Source of the DNA: Achromobacter xylosoxidans | GTDB lineage: Bacteria > Pseudomonadota > Gammaproteobacteria > Burkholderiales > Burkholderiaceae_B | DNA length: 64,000 nucleotides | Direction: 5' to 3' | Assembly (NCBI RefSeq): GCF_002192695.1 | Contig: NZ_MTLG01000125.1 | Coordinates: forward strand, 310,001 to 374,000 | Shown: positions 37,157 through 47,163 of the stretch, in pieces | Numbering within the stretch: position 1 is the first letter of the stretch | Layout of the letters: every line of letters begins with the position of its first letter | Program-made: the position numbers and the translations under genes | Notes under the pieces: model-generated | Told to the model about the DNA's origin: nothing | Seen by the model: only the letters and a program-made list of their open reading frames with translations | The model's database searches: none

Positions 37157-37900
37157 GTGGCCTCCAATCCTCCCAAACTGCCCATCCAGGCCAATGCGCC
37201 GCCCGCGCCGCTCTATGCGCAGGTCAAGCAGATGATCGCGCAGCAGATCCGCAGCGGCGCGTGGCCGGAACATTACCGGGTGCCTTCGGAAAGCGAACTG
37301 GTCGATGAGCTCGGCTTCAGCCGCATGACCATCAACCGCGCCCTGCGCGAATTGACGGCCGAGGGCCTGCTGGTGCGCATGCAGGGCGTGGGCACCTTCG
37401 TGGCCCAGCCCAAGGCGCGCTCGGCGCTGTTCGCCGTCAACAACATCGCCGACGAGATCGCGGCGCGCAACCATCGCCACCACAGCCGCGTGGTGCGCCT
37501 GGCCGAAGAGCCGGCGGGCGCCGAACAGGCGCTGGCGCTGGATATCCGCGCCGGGCAGCCGGTGTATCACTCGATCATCGTGCACTACGAAGACGACCTG
37601 CCGATCCAGCTGGAGGACCGCTACGTCAATGTCGGCCTGGCGCCGGACTACCTGAAGCAGGACTTCACGCAGAGCACTCCATACGAGTACCTGACGCGCG
37701 TCGCGCCGCTGAGCGAAGGCGAACACGTGGTCGAGGCCATCCTCGCCAAGCCGCGCGAATGCCAGCTGCTGCAGATCGAGCGCGACGAACCCTGTCTGCT
37801 GATCAGCCGGCGCACCTGGTCGGGCGACCGCGCCGTCACGCTGGCTCGTTTGATTCACCCTGGTTCCCGGCACCGCCTGGAAGGCAAGTTCACCTCATGA
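37157..37900 (+). CDS. hutC: HutC, GntR-family histidine-utilisation repressor
   Basis: 247 residues, GTG start preceded by AGGA. N-terminal GntR helix-turn-helix APLYAQVKQMIAQQIRSGAWPEHYRVPSESELVDELGFSRMTINRALRELTAEGLLVRMQGVGTF; C-terminal UTRA domain with HYEDDLPIQLEDRYVN and CLLISRRTWSGD, specific for HutC, which senses urocanate. Heads the hut cluster and overlaps hutD by 4 nt. Confidence 0.93.
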   Translation: MASNPPKLPIQANAPPAPLYAQVKQMIAQQIRSGAWPEHYRVPSESELVDELGFSRMTINRALRELTAEGLLVRMQGVGTFVAQPKARSALFAVNNIADEIAARNHRHHSRVVRLAEEPAGAEQALALDIRAGQPVYHSIIVHYEDDLPIQLEDRYVNVGLAPDYLKQDFTQSTPYEYLTRVAPLSEGEHVVEAILAKPRECQLLQIERDEPCLLISRRTWSGDRAVTLARLIHPGSRHRLEGKFTS

Positions 37901-38499
37901 AGCACCCCGAAGTCCATCTGTACCGCGCCGCCGACTATCCGCGCATGCCCTGGCGCAATGGCGGCGGCACCACGCAGGAAGTCGCCTGCAATCCTGGCGG
38001 CAGCTCCACCGCGTTCGACTGGCGCCTGTCCATCGCCGACGTGGCCGAGGACGGCGGCTTTTCCGCGTTCACGGGCTACCAGCGCATCATCACTGTGCTG
38101 GAGGGCCCGGGCATCCAGCTGACCGTGGATGGCAGCGAGCAGGCGCCGCTGGCGCCGCGCCAGGCCTATGCCTTCTCGGGCGATGCCCGGGTGCAGTGCC
38201 GCCTGCTGGACGGACCGATACGCGACTTCAACCTCATCTACGCGCCGGCGCGCTGCCATGCCCGGCTGCAATGGGTGGCGGGCGCGGGGCCGTGGACCTT
38301 TCACAGCGCCGCGCGCCACGTGCTGGTACTGAACGCCGGCCACTCGCTGTCGATCCGCGTCAATGGCACGCCGCACGCGCTGCCCTCGCGCTATGACTGC
38401 CTTCATATCGAGTTGGCGGACGGCCTGGCCGAGTACCGCCTGGAGGGCGAAGCCGTGTTGGACGCCTGCGTGATCGAATTGCTGCCGCGGGCCGCCTGA
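37897..38499 (+). CDS. hutD: HutD-family protein
   Basis: 200 residues, bicupin. YPRMPWRNGGGTTQEVA at about 14-30 and FDWRLSIADVAEDGGFSAF at about 42-60 are the HutD family signature. HutD is thought to buffer histidine or urocanate catabolism; its exact activity is not settled. The ATG overlaps the hutC stop (ATGA). A terminator follows directly. Confidence 0.9.
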   Translation: MKHPEVHLYRAADYPRMPWRNGGGTTQEVACNPGGSSTAFDWRLSIADVAEDGGFSAFTGYQRIITVLEGPGIQLTVDGSEQAPLAPRQAYAFSGDARVQCRLLDGPIRDFNLIYAPARCHARLQWVAGAGPWTFHSAARHVLVLNAGHSLSIRVNGTPHALPSRYDCLHIELADGLAEYRLEGEAVLDACVIELLPRAA

Positions 38500-38507
38500 T
38501 TTCCCAG

Positions 38508-38532
38508 AGGCCGCCTTGCGCGGCCTTTTTTT
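38508..38532 (+). terminator. Rho-independent terminator after hutCD
   Basis: Stem AGGCCGC / GCGGCCT with a 5-nt loop, followed by seven T residues, 9 nt after the hutD stop. It separates the hutCD transcript from the hutU promoter. Confidence 0.9.
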
Positions 38533-38611
38533 CGGCCAATGCAAGGTCGGGGCGCCTGCCGTCCCGGCTTTCTCCATACGGGAAATCCCTAGCCCGGTAT
38601 TGGTCTTATAA

Positions 38612-38627
38612 GCTTGTATATACAAGC
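38612..38627. promoter_or_regulatory. HutC operator upstream of hutU
   Basis: GCTTGTATATACAAGC is a perfect 16-nt palindrome, close to HutC sites described in Pseudomonas (TGTATA-type). It lies 73 nt before the hutU start and after the hutD terminator, so it should control hutU, the permease, hutH and hutI. Confidence 0.85.
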
Positions 38628-38699
38628 ATAGGCATCCTATGATTCAGACAAGCGCAGCGCCTGCGCAGGCGCGCAACCGAACCGATCAAGGAGAGCCTC

Positions 38700-40379
38700 T
38701 TGGACAACTCGAACCGATACCGCGACGTGGTCATCCGCGCGCCGCGCGGCACGCAACTGAACGCCAAGAGCTGGCTGACCGAAGCCCCCTTGCGCATGCT
38801 GATGAACAACCTGGACCCCGACGTGGCCGAGAACCCCAAGGAACTGGTGGTTTACGGCGGCATCGGCCGCGCCGCCCGCGACTGGGACTGCTATGACAAG
38901 ATCGTCGAGTCGCTCAAGAACCTGAACGACGACGAAACCCTGCTGGTGCAGTCGGGCAAGCCGGTGGGGGTCTTCAAGACCCACGCCAACGCGCCGCGCG
39001 TGCTGATCGCCAATTCCAACCTGGTGCCGCATTGGGCCACCTGGGAACACTTCAACGAGCTGGACGCCAAGGGCCTGGCCATGTACGGCCAGATGACGGC
39101 CGGCAGCTGGATCTACATCGGCAGCCAGGGCATCGTGCAAGGCACGTACGAAACCTTTGTCGAGGCCGGCCGCCAGCACTACGGCGGCAACCTCAAGGGC
39201 CGCTGGGTGTTGACCGCGGGCCTGGGCGGCATGGGCGGCGCCCAGCCGCTGGCGGCCACGCTGGCTGGCGCCTGCTCGCTGAACATCGAATGCCAGCAGA
39301 CCAGCATCGACTTCCGCCTGCGCACCCGCTATGTGGACGAGCAGGCCCGCGACCTGGACGATGCGCTGGCGCGCATTGCCAAATATACGCAGGAAGGCCG
39401 CGCCATCTCCATCGCCCTGTGCGGCAATGCCGCCGAGATCCTGCCGGAACTGGTGCGCCGCGGCGTTCGTCCCGACATGGTGACCGACCAGACCAGCGCG
39501 CATGACCCCCTGAACGGCTATCTGCCGCTGGGCTGGACCTGGCAGGACTACCGCGCGCGCGCCAAGCGCGAGCCGGCCGCCGTCATCAAGGCCGCCAAGC
39601 AATCGATGGCCGTGCATGTGCAGGCCATGCTGGCATTCCAGCGCCAGGGCATTCCCACCTTCGACTACGGCAACAACATCCGGCAGATGGCCAAGGAAGA
39701 AGGCGTGGCGGACGCGTTCGACTTCCCGGGATTCGTGCCCGCCTACATCCGGCCGCTGTTCTGCCGCGGCGTGGGGCCGTTCCGCTGGGCCGCGCTGTCG
39801 GGCGATCCGCAAGACATCTACAAGACCGACGCCAAGGTCAAGGAACTGATTCCCGACGACGCGCACCTGCACCGCTGGCTGGACATGGCGCGCGAGCGCA
39901 TCAGCTTCCAGGGCCTGCCGGCGCGCATCTGCTGGGTCGGCCTGGGCCAGCGCGCCAAGCTAGGCCTGGCGTTCAATGAAATGGTCCGCACAGGCGAACT
40001 GTCGGCGCCCATCGTCATCGGCCGCGATCACCTGGATTCCGGCTCGGTCGCCAGCCCCAATCGTGAAACCGAAGCGATGCGCGACGGCTCGGACGCGGTG
40101 TCGGACTGGCCGCTGCTGAATGCGCTGCTGAACACCGCCAGCGGCGCCACCTGGGTGTCGCTGCACCATGGCGGCGGCGTGGGCATGGGCTTCTCGCAGC
40201 ATGCCGGCATGGTCATCGTCTGCGACGGCACGGACGAGGCGGCCGAGCGCATCGCCCGCGTGCTGACCAACGATCCGGGCACGGGCGTCATGCGCCATGC
40301 CGACGCGGGCTACGCGGCCGCCATTGAATGCGCGCAGGAGCAGGGCCTGAATCTGCCCATGCTTGCGGGCAAGCGCTGA
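38700..40379 (+). CDS. hutU: Urocanate hydratase
   Basis: 559 residues; NAD-dependent conversion of urocanate to imidazolonepropionate. TTG start, supported by AAGGAG about 7 nt upstream and by the usual urocanase N-terminus ([13 protein letters not shown]). Family landmarks: WELTA-type [34 protein letters not shown] near the active-site region, and the C-terminal [21 protein letters not shown]. First gene of the second hut transcript. Confidence 0.95.
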   Translation: MDNSNRYRDVVIRAPRGTQLNAKSWLTEAPLRMLMNNLDPDVAENPKELVVYGGIGRAARDWDCYDKIVESLKNLNDDETLLVQSGKPVGVFKTHANAPRVLIANSNLVPHWATWEHFNELDAKGLAMYGQMTAGSWIYIGSQGIVQGTYETFVEAGRQHYGGNLKGRWVLTAGLGGMGGAQPLAATLAGACSLNIECQQTSIDFRLRTRYVDEQARDLDDALARIAKYTQEGRAISIALCGNAAEILPELVRRGVRPDMVTDQTSAHDPLNGYLPLGWTWQDYRARAKREPAAVIKAAKQSMAVHVQAMLAFQRQGIPTFDYGNNIRQMAKEEGVADAFDFPGFVPAYIRPLFCRGVGPFRWAALSGDPQDIYKTDAKVKELIPDDAHLHRWLDMARERISFQGLPARICWVGLGQRAKLGLAFNEMVRTGELSAPIVIGRDHLDSGSVASPNRETEAMRDGSDAVSDWPLLNALLNTASGATWVSLHHGGGVGMGFSQHAGMVIVCDGTDEAAERIARVLTNDPGTGVMRHADAGYAAAIECAQEQGLNLPMLAGKR

Positions 40380-40445
40380 TACCGCGCCGCCCATACCCGC
40401 GGGTCGCGGCCGCGCCCGTCCACACGCCATGACCGAGACTACGCA

Positions 40446-41864
40446 ATGACTCAGGACATCCAGGCAGCAAGAGGGCCGCTCATCGAGCGGCGCTCGATCG
40501 ATTTCATTCCCGAAGAAGAGCGCCACGGCAAGCTCTACAGCCAGTTCACGCTGTGGATGGGCGCCAATCTGCAGATCACCGCCATCATCACCGGGGCACT
40601 GGCCGTGGTGCTGGGCGGAGACGTTTTCTGGTCGCTGATCGGGCTGTTCGTCGGACAGGTCTTCGGCGGCGCGGTCATGGCGCTGCATGCGGCCCAGGGT
40701 CCCAAGCTCGGGCTGCCGCAGATGATTTCCAGCCGAGTGCAATTCGGCGTCTACGGCGCGGCCATCCCCATCGTGCTGGTCTGCCTGATGTACCTGGGAT
40801 TCACGGCCACGGGCACGGTGCTGTCGGGGCAGGCCCTGGGCCAGCTGTTCGGCGTGAGCGACACGGCCGGCATCCTGATCTTCGCCGCGGTGATCGTCGG
40901 GGTGACGCTGTTCGGCTACCGCATGATCCACATCATCGGACGGATCGCGACCGTGCTGGGCATCATCGCCTTCTTCTATCTGTTCAGCCGCGTAATCGCA
41001 CTGGGCGATGTGGGCCAGCTGCTGCAGATCCGCCACTTCACCTGGAGTTCCTTCCTGCTGGCGGTGTCGCTGGCGGCCTCGTGGCAGATCGCCTACGGTC
41101 CTTATGTGGCGGACTACTCGCGCTACCTGCCGAGCCGGACCTCGTCGTTCAAGACCTTTCTGGCGGTGGGCCTGGGCTCCGTGCTGGGCGCGCAGATCGC
41201 CATGGTGCTGGGCGTGTTGGCCGCAGCCATGGCGGCCGGCCAGTTCGCCGGGCGCGAGGTCGCCTACATCGTCGGGCTGGGCGGCACGGGAGCCATGGCC
41301 GCGCTGCTGTACTTCACCATCGCGTTCGGCAAGATCACGATCTCGGTGCTGAACTCCTACGGCAGCTTCATGTGCATCGCGACCATCGCCAGCGGCTTTC
41401 GCGGGCATGTGGAGATTTCCCGCCTGCAGCGCGCGCTGCTGGTGCTGGTGATCGTCGCGGCGGCCACGGCCGTGGCGCTGATCGGGCAGCACTCCTTCCT
41501 GAACGCGTTCAAGTCCTTCATCCTGTTCCTGCTGGCGTTCTTCGTGCCATGGAGCGCGGTCAACCTGGTCGACTACTACTTCGTGAGCCGTGGGCGCTAC
41601 GACGTGCGGGCGCTGTCGGATCCGGACGGACGTTATGGCCGCTGGAACTGGCCGGGAATCCTCATCTACCTGTTCGGGGTGCTGGTGCAGATGCCCTTCA
41701 TTTCGACCAAGCTCTACACTGGTCCGATGGTCGAACGCCTGGGTGGCGTGGATATCTCGTGGATCATCGGCCTGGTCGTGCCCAGCATCCTGTATTACTT
41801 TTTCGCGCGCCGGGACGCCGCGCCGCAACATCGCGGCGCCGCCCGCGCGACCCACACGCCATGA
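40446..41864 (+). CDS. NCS1-family permease, probable histidine/urocanate transporter
   Basis: 472 residues with about 12 membrane segments; nucleobase:cation symporter-1 (CodB/PurR-permease) type. N-terminal DFIPEEERHGKLYSQFTLWMGANLQI and ASWQIAYGPYVADYSRYLP are family signatures. Its position between hutU and hutH strongly suggests uptake of histidine, urocanate or a related imidazole, inferred from context. Confidence 0.87.
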   Translation: MTQDIQAARGPLIERRSIDFIPEEERHGKLYSQFTLWMGANLQITAIITGALAVVLGGDVFWSLIGLFVGQVFGGAVMALHAAQGPKLGLPQMISSRVQFGVYGAAIPIVLVCLMYLGFTATGTVLSGQALGQLFGVSDTAGILIFAAVIVGVTLFGYRMIHIIGRIATVLGIIAFFYLFSRVIALGDVGQLLQIRHFTWSSFLLAVSLAASWQIAYGPYVADYSRYLPSRTSSFKTFLAVGLGSVLGAQIAMVLGVLAAAMAAGQFAGREVAYIVGLGGTGAMAALLYFTIAFGKITISVLNSYGSFMCIATIASGFRGHVEISRLQRALLVLVIVAAATAVALIGQHSFLNAFKSFILFLLAFFVPWSAVNLVDYYFVSRGRYDVRALSDPDGRYGRWNWPGILIYLFGVLVQMPFISTKLYTGPMVERLGGVDISWIIGLVVPSILYYFFARRDAAPQHRGAARATHTP

Positions 41865-41891
41865 CGCTGGAACGCGCCTAGGAGAAAAACA

Positions 41892-43421
41892 ATGGAATTG
41901 CATTTGAAACCCGGCCGCGTGACCCTGGCGGACCTGCGGCGCGTCTACCAGCAGCCGGTGCGCGTGACGCTGGACCCGGCTGCCGCCGGGCCCATCGAGG
42001 CCAGCGTGGCCTGCGTCGAGCGCATCATCGCTGAAGGCCGCACGGCCTACGGCATCAACACCGGCTTCGGCCTGCTGGCCACCACCCGCATCGCCCGCGA
42101 GGACCTGGAGGCATTGCAGAGTTCGCTGGTGCTGTCGCATGCGGCCGGAGTGGGCGAGGCGCTGGACGATGCGATGGTGCGGCTGATCATGGTGCTGAAG
42201 ATCAACAGCCTGGCGCGAGGCTATTCGGGCATCCGCCGCAAGGTGATCGATGCGCTGATCGCATTGGTGAACGCCGAGGTCTATCCGCATATACCGCTGA
42301 AGGGGTCGGTGGGCGCGTCGGGTGACCTTGCGCCGCTGGCGCACATGTCCCTGCTGCTGCTGGGCGAGAGCAAGGCGCGCCATCGCGGCGCCTGGCTGCC
42401 CGCGCGCGAAGCGCTGGCCCAGGCGGGGCTGGAACCTTTGACGCTGGCGGCCAAGGAAGGCCTGGCGCTCTTGAATGGCACGCAGGTCTCGACCGCCTAT
42501 GCGCTGCGCGGCCTGTTCGAGGCCGAGGACCTGCTGGCGGCCGCGCTGGTCTGCGGCAGCCTCAGCGTGGAAGCGATGCTGGCTTCGCGCGCGCCGTTCG
42601 ATGCCCGCATCCACGCCGCGCGCGGCCAGCCTGGCCAGATCGACGTGGCGGCCGTGTTCCGCGATCTGCTGACCGAGGATAGCGAGGTCGGGCATTCGCA
42701 TGCCAACTGCGACAAGGTCCAGGATCCGTATTCACTGCGTTGCCAGCCGCAGGTCATGGGCGCCTGCCTGACGCAGATACGCCATGCGGCGCAGGTGCTG
42801 GAGATCGAATCCAACGCGGTGTCCGACAATCCGCTGGTGTTCGCCGAGCAGGGCGATGTGGTTTCGGGCGGCAACTTCCATGCCGAGCCGGTGGCCCTGG
42901 TGGCCGACAACCTGGCGCTGGCGCTGGCCGAGATCGGCGCGCTGTCGGAACGGCGCATCTCGCTGATGATGGACAAGCACATGTCGCAGCTGCCGCCGTT
43001 CCTGGTGAGCAACGGCGGCGTGAACTCGGGCTTCATGATCGCCCAGGTGACCGCGGCGGCGCTGGCCAGCGACAACAAGGCGCTGGCGCACCCGGCCAGC
43101 GTGGACAGCCTGCCTACGTCGGCCAACCAGGAGGACCACGTCTCCATGGCGCCGAATGCGGGCAAGCGGCTCTGGCCCATGGCCGAGAACGTGCGCGACA
43201 TCCTCGCGATCGAGTGGCTGGGCGCCTGTCAGGGCCTGGATTTCCGCCAGGGCCTGAAGACCGCGCCCAAGCTGGAACGCGCCCGCAGCCTGCTGCGCCA
43301 GAAAGTGGCGCACTATGAGCGGGACCGCTTCTTTGCGCCCGACATCGAAGCCGCCAGCCAGCTCATCGCCGGCCAAGGTTTGACGGCGCTGGTGCCGGCA
43401 GGCCTGCTGCCCAGCCTTTGA
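41892..43421 (+). CDS. hutH: Histidine ammonia-lyase
   Basis: 509 residues; deaminates L-histidine to urocanate. The MIO prosthetic group forms from Ala142-Ser143-Gly144 in [14 protein letters not shown], at the same numbers as in Pseudomonas putida [11 protein letters not shown] near 53-60 holds the catalytic Tyr, and [15 protein letters not shown] the conserved substrate-binding region. AGGAG precedes the ATG. Co-transcribed with the flanking hut genes. Confidence 0.96.
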   Translation: MELHLKPGRVTLADLRRVYQQPVRVTLDPAAAGPIEASVACVERIIAEGRTAYGINTGFGLLATTRIAREDLEALQSSLVLSHAAGVGEALDDAMVRLIMVLKINSLARGYSGIRRKVIDALIALVNAEVYPHIPLKGSVGASGDLAPLAHMSLLLLGESKARHRGAWLPAREALAQAGLEPLTLAAKEGLALLNGTQVSTAYALRGLFEAEDLLAAALVCGSLSVEAMLASRAPFDARIHAARGQPGQIDVAAVFRDLLTEDSEVGHSHANCDKVQDPYSLRCQPQVMGACLTQIRHAAQVLEIESNAVSDNPLVFAEQGDVVSGGNFHAEPVALVADNLALALAEIGALSERRISLMMDKHMSQLPPFLVSNGGVNSGFMIAQVTAAALASDNKALAHPASVDSLPTSANQEDHVSMAPNAGKRLWPMAENVRDILAIEWLGACQGLDFRQGLKTAPKLERARSLLRQKVAHYERDRFFAPDIEAASQLIAGQGLTALVPAGLLPSL

Positions 43422-43447
43422 AGCCGGCGCGCAACAGGAGCCAACGC

Positions 43448-44665
43448 ATGAAACAGGTCTGGCGCCATTGCCACGCCGCCACCATGGCGCAGGGCAAGTA
43501 TTCCGTGATTGAACGGGCCGCCATCGTGACGCGCGAGAACCGCATCGAGTGGATCGGCCCCGAGGCGCAACTGCCGCCGGCGGGGGGCGCGCGGGAGCAC
43601 GACCTGGGCGGCGCCTGGGTCACGCCAGGGCTGATCGATTGCCACACCCACCTGGTGTTCGGCGGCAATCGCAGCCAGGAGTTCGAGCAGCGCCTGCAAG
43701 GCGTGGACTACGCCACCATCGCCGCGCAAGGCGGCGGCATCGCCAGCACCGTGCGCGCCACCCGCGCCGCCAGCGAGGACGAACTCTACGCCAGCGCGCG
43801 CAAGCGGGCCCAGCATCTGATGCGCGATGGCGTGACCACGCTGGAGGTGAAGTCCGGCTACGGGCTGGACCTGCCCAACGAGCGCAAGATGCTCAGAGTC
43901 GCGCGGCGCCTGGGCCAGACCCTGCCGCTGACCATCAGCGCGACCTGCCTGGCCGCGCATGCGCTGCCGCCCGAGTATGTCGGGCGCGCCGACGACTATA
44001 TCGATGAAGTTGCGCGCCGCATGCTGCCGGTGCTGGCGGCCGAGGGCCTGATCGATGCGGTGGACGCGTTCTGCGAGCATCTGGCGTTCACGCCGGATCA
44101 GGTTGAACGGGTGTTCCAGGCCGCGCGCGAACTGGGGCTGCCCGTGAAACTGCATGCGGAGCAGTTGTCTTCGCTGCACGGCGCGACGCTGGCTGCGCGC
44201 TACGGCGCGTGGTCGGCGGACCACCTGGAATACCTGACCGAAAGCGATGTGCTGGCGATGGCGCAGGCCGGTACGGTGGCGGTGCTGCTGCCCGGGGCGT
44301 TCTACGCCCTGCGCGAGACCAAGCTGCCTCCCATTGACCTGTTGCGCCGCCATGGCGTGCCCATCGCCATCTCCAGCGACCTGAATCCCGGCACCTCGCC
44401 GGTGCTGTCGCTGCGGCTGATGCTGAGCATGGCCTGCACGCTGTTCCGGCTTACCCCCGAAGAGGCGTTGGCTGGTGCCACCACGCATGCGGCGCAAGCG
44501 TTGGGCCTGCAGGCCACGCATGGCACGCTGCAAGCGGGCAAGTACGCGGACTTCGTCGCCTGGGAGGTGCAGCATCCTGCCGAGCTGGCCTATTGGATAG
44601 GCGGCGACCTGCCCAAGCGCGTGGTGCGCCACGGCGAGCCGATAGACGCCGCGACGCAGGCCTGA
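43448..44665 (+). CDS. hutI: Imidazolonepropionase
   Basis: 405 residues from the ATG at 43448 (AGGAG 8 nt upstream). Amidohydrolase fold hydrolysing imidazolonepropionate to N-formimino-L-glutamate. Metal ligands in [36 protein letters not shown] and [11 protein letters not shown] complete the family pattern. Last recognised hut enzyme; neither hutG nor hutF is in the window. Confidence 0.95.
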   Translation: MKQVWRHCHAATMAQGKYSVIERAAIVTRENRIEWIGPEAQLPPAGGAREHDLGGAWVTPGLIDCHTHLVFGGNRSQEFEQRLQGVDYATIAAQGGGIASTVRATRAASEDELYASARKRAQHLMRDGVTTLEVKSGYGLDLPNERKMLRVARRLGQTLPLTISATCLAAHALPPEYVGRADDYIDEVARRMLPVLAAEGLIDAVDAFCEHLAFTPDQVERVFQAARELGLPVKLHAEQLSSLHGATLAARYGAWSADHLEYLTESDVLAMAQAGTVAVLLPGAFYALRETKLPPIDLLRRHGVPIAISSDLNPGTSPVLSLRLMLSMACTLFRLTPEEALAGATTHAAQALGLQATHGTLQAGKYADFVAWEVQHPAELAYWIGGDLPKRVVRHGEPIDAATQA

Positions 44666-44751
44666 GGCAGGCAGATCCGGACAGGATCGCGCCCGCAACG
44701 GACGGCTTGCGCCAGCCCGTGTCCGCAACCGTCACAGGCGGTCTACCATGC

Positions 44752-45564
44752 ATGCATGACGCGTCCATCCCGGGGCGCGCGTTCAGATTGGATGTGGGTA
44801 TGCGGATATGCATGATGGAAGGGCCGACTGACCTGGAGCCCAAGGGCGCGACCTGGGAAGGCATCGCCGAACGCATCGGCGAGCTGGCCCCGGATCTGCT
44901 GGTGACCAATGAAATGCCGTTCGGCCCCTGGGTGGCCGCGGATCCGCAGTACGACGCCGCCCGCGCGGCGGCGTCGGTGCGCATCCATGAGGCAGGGCTG
45001 GACGCGCTGGCGGCGCTGGGCGTGCCGGCCATCGTATCGTCGCGGCCGGTGCCTGCGGGCGCACGGCTGGCCAACGAGGCGTTCGCCCTGCAGGACGGCC
45101 GCTACACGCGGCTGCACCACAAGCAATACTTCCCGGAGGAACCCGGCTATTTCGAAGCGACCTGGTTCCATTCCGCCTTCGACGGCTTCGAGGTGTTCGA
45201 GGTGGGCGGCATACGCCTGGGCGTGCAACTGTGCACCGAGCTGATGTTCAACGAGCGCGCGCGCGCCTATGGCCGCGCGGGCGCGGAGTTGATCGTGGCG
45301 CCGCGCGCCAGCAGCGCGTCGACGCGCCGCTGGCTGACGGCGGGCGCCATGGCCGCGCTGGTGTCGGGCTGCTATGTGGTCAGCTCGAACCGCGCGGGGC
45401 GCACGGCGGCGGGACAGGTATTCGGCGGCACGGCGTTCGCGTTCCAGCCCGATGGCGAACCGCTGGCGCAATCCAGCGATACGGAATCGATCGTGGCGAT
45501 CGAGGTGGATCCTGCCCGTGCGCGCGCGCAGCAGTCGCTATACCCGTGCTACGTCCGGGAATAG
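44752..45564 (+). CDS. Nitrilase-superfamily hydrolase at the end of the hut cluster
   Basis: 270 residues. The Glu-Lys-Cys triad is intact: Glu54 in VTNEMPFGPW, Lys124 in LHHKQYFPEEPGY and Cys161 in LGVQLCTELMF. The start is uncertain; ATG 44800 (MRICMMEG) is a plausible shorter alternative. It lies 86 nt after hutI, same strand, where many organisms have the formiminoglutamate-processing gene, so it may hydrolyse formiminoglutamate or another hut intermediate. That is inference; the sequence only shows a C-N hydrolase acting on an amide, carbamoyl or nitrile. Confidence 0.8.
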   Translation: MHDASIPGRAFRLDVGMRICMMEGPTDLEPKGATWEGIAERIGELAPDLLVTNEMPFGPWVAADPQYDAARAAASVRIHEAGLDALAALGVPAIVSSRPVPAGARLANEAFALQDGRYTRLHHKQYFPEEPGYFEATWFHSAFDGFEVFEVGGIRLGVQLCTELMFNERARAYGRAGAELIVAPRASSASTRRWLTAGAMAALVSGCYVVSSNRAGRTAAGQVFGGTAFAFQPDGEPLAQSSDTESIVAIEVDPARARAQQSLYPCYVRE

Positions 45565-45571
45565 CGCGGCG

Positions 45572-47005
45572 CTAGCGCGCCGAGCCGGCCTGCGCCGGCT
45601 CGGTCGCGGCAAAGCGCAGCCGCGAAAAGCTGGCGGCGCAGGCCAGCGCGGCGCAGCCGCAACCCAGCCACAGCGCGGCGATGGCGCCGTGGCTGCTGGA
45701 AACATTGAAACAGGCGGCCACCAGGGCCGCGCCCGAGGACTGTCCCAAGAGCCGCACCGTTCCTATCATGCCGCTGGCGCCGCCGGCTCGCGAGGCCGGC
45801 GCCGACATCATGATGGCGCGCAGGTTGGGCGACTGGAAGAAGCCGAATCCGGCGCCGCAGATGGCCATGCGCCAGCAGATGTCCCAGACCGAGGGCGCGG
45901 CGGGCATCAGCGCCAGCAGGGCCAGGCCCAGCGCCAGCAGCGCCAGGCCCACGCCGCCCAGGGTGCCGGCCGCATAGCGGTCGGACAGCCGCCCGGCGAT
46001 GGGCGCCATGATCGCCACCACCACCGCCCAGGGTGTGATGAGAAAGCCGGTCTGCACCTGGCTGTAGCCCAGCATGGTCTGAAGCATGAACGGCAGCGAC
46101 ACGAAAGCCAGCGCCTGGGCCGCGAAGGCGCAGACGGCGGTGGCGGCGGACAAGGCGAACAAGGGCCGGCGCAGCAGGTCCACCGCCAGGATGGGCGCGG
46201 GATGGCCCGCCTGCCGGCGCATCAGCAGCCACAGGCTGGCCGCGGCGACGCCCCATTCCAGCGCCACGCGCGGCAGGGGGGCGGCGTGCGCCAGTTCGTT
46301 CGCGCCCAGCACGAACAAGCCCAGCGTCAGGGCGCATAGCGCCGCCGCCAGCCCGTCGAAGCGATGCGGCGCGCGTGTGGTTTCGGGCAGCTTGCGCAGG
46401 CCCAGCGCGAACGCCAGCAGGCCGATGGGCACGTTGATCAGGAACAGCCAGTGCCAGGATCCCAGCAGCAGGATGGTCGAGGCCACGGTGGGCCCCGCCG
46501 CGAAGGCGATGCCCACCACCATGGCGTTCAGGCCCAGGCCGCGGCCCAGCAGGCGCGAGGGGTAGATGAAGCGCAGCAGGGCGCCGTTGACGCTCATGAC
46601 GCCGGCCGCGCCCAGGCCCTGTAGCACGCGCGCCGTCACCAGCGTGGGCAAGGACGGCGCCAGGCCGCTGGCCAGCGAAGACAGGATGAAGATCGCCAGC
46701 CCCACGATGTAGACCCGCCGGTGGCCCAGGATCTCGCCCAGGGCGGCAGCCGGCAGCAGGCCCGCCACCATGGCCAGCTGATAGCCGCTGACGATCCAGA
46801 TCGATCCCGCGTCGCTGGCCTGCAGGTCCCGCGCGATGGTGGGCAGCGCCGTGTTGGCGATGACGGTGTCCAGGCTGGCCATGCATAGCGCCAGCATGAC
46901 GGCCAGGAGCGCGCCCGGGCGTTCGGCTGCCGGCAGGCCGACGCCGGCCGGATAGACGGTATGGCGGGAAAACGAGAGCATGTGCAGGACCGCTGGAGAG
47001 GGCAT
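45572..47005 (-). CDS. DHA2-family MFS exporter (EmrB/QacA-like)
   Basis: About 477 residues with about 14 membrane segments. The motif-C-like and TM1 region SLDTVIANTALPTIARDL and WIVSGYQLAMVAGLLPAAALGEILGHRRVYIVG are the DHA2 signature. The start is unclear: ATGs at 47005 and 46981 and a GTG at 47035 all lack a convincing ribosome site. Converges with the nitrilase gene, 7 nt apart. Probable drug or aromatic compound efflux. Confidence 0.83.
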   Translation of the reverse strand: MPSPAVLHMLSFSRHTVYPAGVGLPAAERPGALLAVMLALCMASLDTVIANTALPTIARDLQASDAGSIWIVSGYQLAMVAGLLPAAALGEILGHRRVYIVGLAIFILSSLASGLAPSLPTLVTARVLQGLGAAGVMSVNGALLRFIYPSRLLGRGLGLNAMVVGIAFAAGPTVASTILLLGSWHWLFLINVPIGLLAFALGLRKLPETTRAPHRFDGLAAALCALTLGLFVLGANELAHAAPLPRVALEWGVAAASLWLLMRRQAGHPAPILAVDLLRRPLFALSAATAVCAFAAQALAFVSLPFMLQTMLGYSQVQTGFLITPWAVVVAIMAPIAGRLSDRYAAGTLGGVGLALLALGLALLALMPAAPSVWDICWRMAICGAGFGFFQSPNLRAIMMSAPASRAGGASGMIGTVRLLGQSSGAALVAACFNVSSSHGAIAALWLGCGCAALACAASFSRLRFAATEPAQAGSAR

Positions 47006-47163
47006 CCGGGCGAAGCGCCGGGGAGCCGCGATCACTGATTCTAGAACGTGTTAAGAAACGCGGCCCGCGGACCGCCAGGCGGGCCCGCTTTTCTTGCAGG
47101 GCGTTTCTCCTTATCCTGCCGCCTTGCGCGGAGCCGGTCCGCGTCCGCGAGGAGTCGTCGAAC

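Noticed and set aside
38639-38896. ATG-initiated frame just before hutU as the true start
   Set aside because: It is in a different frame from urocanase; the TTG at 38700 with AAGGAG upstream gives the expected urocanase N-terminus.
39960-42701. Very long minus-strand frame (913 codons) across hutU, the permease and hutH
   Set aside because: It crosses three clearly identified plus-strand genes and has repetitive His/Gln/Arg/Ala composition typical of antisense shadow frames.
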